Assembly: GCA_025464915.1 (NCBI GenBank)
Contig: JAODNF010000157.1
Coordinates: 1 to 5,873, forward strand
Direction: 5' to 3'
Length of the DNA: 5,873 nucleotides
Source: Frankiales bacterium
GTDB lineage: Bacteria > Actinomycetota > Actinomycetes > Mycobacteriales > SCTD01
Each line of letters starts with the position of its first letter. Position 1 is the stretch's first letter. The position numbers and the translations under genes are program-made. The notes beneath the pieces are model-generated. The model searched no databases, was not told the DNA's origin, and saw only the letters and a program-made list of their open reading frames with translations. Below are positions 4,677 through 5,873 of the stretch, piece after piece.

Positions 4677-5375
4677 TCAGTGCGCAGGTGGAGCGAGCGG
4701 CAGCGTGTGCCGGGCCAGCAGCGCGACCTCCCAGCCAAGCGGCCACGGGTTGGGCAGGCAGCTGCCGAGCTCCGTGCTCTGCTGCGCCATGACGGGTGCC
4801 AGCGTGCCGCCGCGGGCGCACTGGGCAGAGGGGTGGTGCAGGCCGAGGAGGTGCCCGAACTCGTGGTTCACGAGCATCTGGCGGTAGGCCGGCAGCGTCC
4901 CGGTCCACTGGTTCGTCGCATGCCGCCAGCGCTCGGCGTTCAGCACCACGAGCGGCCCGTTCTGGCACGAGTACTTGCGGTAGACGTCGTAGGGGCGGCA
5001 CAGCCGCTCGGCCTCCGCCGGCTCGACGAGCAGCACGCGGTACGTCGCCCGCTGGTCGTGCACGAGTCGCACGTCCCCCCGTTGCCAGCCTCGCGCGTCG
5101 GACAGGGTGGCCACCACGGTGCCGGCGAAGCCGGCGGTCGCAGGGTCGGAGGTCCGCCGCTCCACGCGGTAGCGCACGACGACCGGTCCCGTTGCAGGGC
5201 TCGGGCTCGAGGTCCGGCCTCCAGTGTCAGGGGTGGCACCGCCGGCCGCGGTCGCTGCTGCGGTCCGGCTCGGCACGGCGGGGGTCGTCGCCGGTGGGCT
5301 GTTCGTCGGGCCGGACCGCGTCGTGGCCGTGCACGCGGTCGCGACGACCAGCGGCAGCCACAGGAGTCTTCGCAC
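4677..5375 (-). CDS. DUF3152 lipoprotein with metzincin-type zinc motif, putative metalloprotease
   Basis: From the GTG at 5375 the product is 232 residues. It begins with a lipoprotein-type signal, VRRLLWLPLVVATAC, with the lipid-bearing Cys at residue 15, then a Thr/Ser/Pro/Ala-rich linker to about residue 62, then a DUF3152 domain. The zinc motif HEFGHLLGLHH (171-181) fits HExxHxxGxxH exactly, and PVM (194-196) matches the Met-turn expected of metzincins. Four further Cys (126, 137, 186, 206) could form two disulfides, fitting an exported, membrane-anchored protein. PLVVLNAERWRHATNQW and YRQMLVNHEFGH are typical of the family. Proteolysis is inferred from the motif; the substrate is unknown. 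I chose GTG 5375 because AGGGCAGGAC ends six bases upstream and the signal is then compact. ATG 5408 and GTG 5465 would add 11 and 30 residues. The lipobox is imperfect (Ala at -3). The gene is divergent from a small exported protein. Confidence 0.87.
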   Translation of the reverse strand: MRRLLWLPLVVATACTATTRSGPTNSPPATTPAVPSRTAAATAAGGATPDTGGRTSSPSPATGPVVVRYRVERRTSDPATAGFAGTVVATLSDARGWQRGDVRLVHDQRATYRVLLVEPAEAERLCRPYDVYRKYSCQNGPLVVLNAERWRHATNQWTGTLPAYRQMLVNHEFGHLLGLHHPSAQCARGGTLAPVMAQQSTELGSCLPNPWPLGWEVALLARHTLPLAPPAH

Positions 5376-5557
5376 GTGCTCGTCCTGCCCTCGCCAATAC
5401 GTGAACATGCGAGCCCTGAGCCCTCGGTAGGGCCCTCCGTCGATCGAGACGGCATTGCCAGACACCTGACAGCCGGGTCGAAGTCGACGTCCACCTGCGG
5501 TGCTGACGGTGACTGGGCGAGCCGCGCCTCCGGCGGCCGCTACAGAGAGGAAGCGAC
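5376..5557. promoter_or_regulatory. divergent control region between the DUF3152 and small exported protein genes
   Basis: These 182 bases lie between two divergent genes and must carry promoters in both directions. An inverted repeat GCCCT-CGGT-AGGGC lies at 5420-5433 and an 8-base palindrome TCGATCGA at 5440-5447. A TTGCCA at 5455-5460 resembles a -35 box for the plus strand but lacks a good -10 partner. AGAGAGGAAG (5544-5553) is the plus-side ribosome site. Confidence 0.35.
5382..5391 (-). promoter_or_regulatory. ribosome binding site of the DUF3152 gene
   Basis: On the minus strand AGGGCAGGAC is followed by six bases (GAGCAC) and then GTG. It is identical in sequence and spacing to the site before the RsbW-like gene. 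It favours the GTG at 5375 over the upstream ATG and GTG. Confidence 0.6.
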
Positions 5558-5836
5558 ATGGAAGAGACAGTCACGGCGCCGAGGGGCGCCAGGATGCGAA
5601 CGATGGGGCTGGTCGCCGCCGGTCTGCTCGCCGGTGGTGCCCTGGGCCTGACCGGCATCGCGTCTGCGGCCGGCAGCACGCCCACGCCGAGCCCCAGCAG
5701 CGGCGCCAGCACCACGACGCCGTCCGGTCACCACTGCACGCACGGCAGCGGTGGCAGCGGCACGGGAACGCCACCGTCGACGACCTCGGGCGGCGGCACC
5801 TCGTCGTCCACCACGGGCACCTCGTCGAACATCTGA
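5558..5836 (+). CDS. small exported Ser/Thr/Gly-rich protein
   Basis: The 92-residue precursor has a charged start (residues 1-14), a hydrophobic core MGLVAAGLLAGGALGLTGIASA (16-37) and a likely signal-peptidase site after A37 (ASA-A). The mature part of about 55 residues is low-complexity Ser, Thr, Gly and Pro with one distinctive element, GHHCTH (57-62), containing the only Cys. There is no membrane anchor or sorting signal, so it is probably released or held non-covalently in the wall. HHC is a possible metal or haem contact, or a site for disulfide-linked dimers; this is speculation. ATG 5558 follows AGAGAGGAAG at good spacing; a later ATG at Met13 would still leave a signal peptide. I recall similar short exported proteins in actinobacteria but no assigned function. 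The last 37 bases of the window after the TGA show nothing I can name. Confidence 0.78.
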   Translation: MEETVTAPRGARMRTMGLVAAGLLAGGALGLTGIASAAGSTPTPSPSSGASTTTPSGHHCTHGSGGSGTGTPPSTTSGGGTSSSTTGTSSNI

Positions 5837-5873
5837 CCAGCTCGCACAGCAGGCCCCGCCGCGCTCGGGCAGC

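Noticed and set aside
4677..5465. Longer DUF3152 protein from the GTG at 5465 or the ATG at 5408
   Set aside because: These give an over-long N-terminal region before the signal core. The GTG at 5375 has a better ribosome site and a compact Arg-Arg start. The ATG at 5408 remains possible.
5455..5483. TTGCCA as a -35 box of a housekeeping promoter for the small exported protein
   Set aside because: At 17 bases spacing the -10 position reads TCGAAG, which lacks the TAnnnT pattern.
4026..5651. Plus-strand open frame of 541 codons antisense to three genes
   Set aside because: It runs opposite the DUF4383 and DUF3152 genes, which have clear family motifs, and its translation is low-complexity Arg/Gly/Ala without any domain. 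It is a by-product of high GC, where antisense frames rarely meet stops.

Overview
The window is high-GC DNA. Its genes have strongly G/C-ending codons, GTG and TTG starts, and families typical of Actinomycetota: a diguanylate cyclase with an RD-rich heptad stalk, a stand-alone RsbW-type ATPase, a DUF4383 membrane protein and a DUF3152 lipoprotein. I read it as an ordinary chromosomal segment of an actinobacterium and cannot name the genus. I see no tRNA, rRNA, CRISPR array, insertion sequence or phage gene. No stretch over 300 bases lacks a gene; the largest gap is 941-1159.

Layout. Bases 1-150 may hold the 3' end of a plus-strand gene cut by the window edge. It converges on a minus-strand diguanylate cyclase (182-940), with a strong hairpin (125-143) between them. 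Next on the minus strand is a small GHKL/RsbW-like ATP-binding protein (1160-1588). A 155-base divergent spacer separates it from a plus-strand five-bladed beta-propeller protein resembling glycoside hydrolases (1744-2649). That gene runs tail-to-tail into, and overlaps by 58 bases, a minus-strand PAPS-dependent sulfotransferase (2592-3545).

Four genes then run on the minus strand from 5375 down to 2592. In transcription order they are a DUF3152 lipoprotein with a complete metzincin-type zinc motif, a DUF4383 four-helix membrane protein, a multi-helix membrane protein overlapping it by four bases, and the sulfotransferase. Small inverted repeats overlap the ribosome binding sites of the DUF4383 gene and the sulfotransferase. 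A 182-base divergent region separates the lipoprotein from a small exported Ser/Thr/Gly-rich protein (5558-5836).

How the parts may work together. The first two complete genes are regulatory: c-di-GMP synthesis and partner-switch or anti-sigma control. The rest concern the envelope or glycans: the propeller protein, the sulfotransferase, two membrane proteins, an exported putative metalloprotease and an exported low-complexity peptide. Nothing here proves that they form one pathway. I find no clear previously undescribed system. The observations most worth checking are the exact heptad register of the cyclase stalk, the coding overlap of the propeller and sulfotransferase genes, the hairpins over two ribosome binding sites, and the protease/peptide divergent pair.
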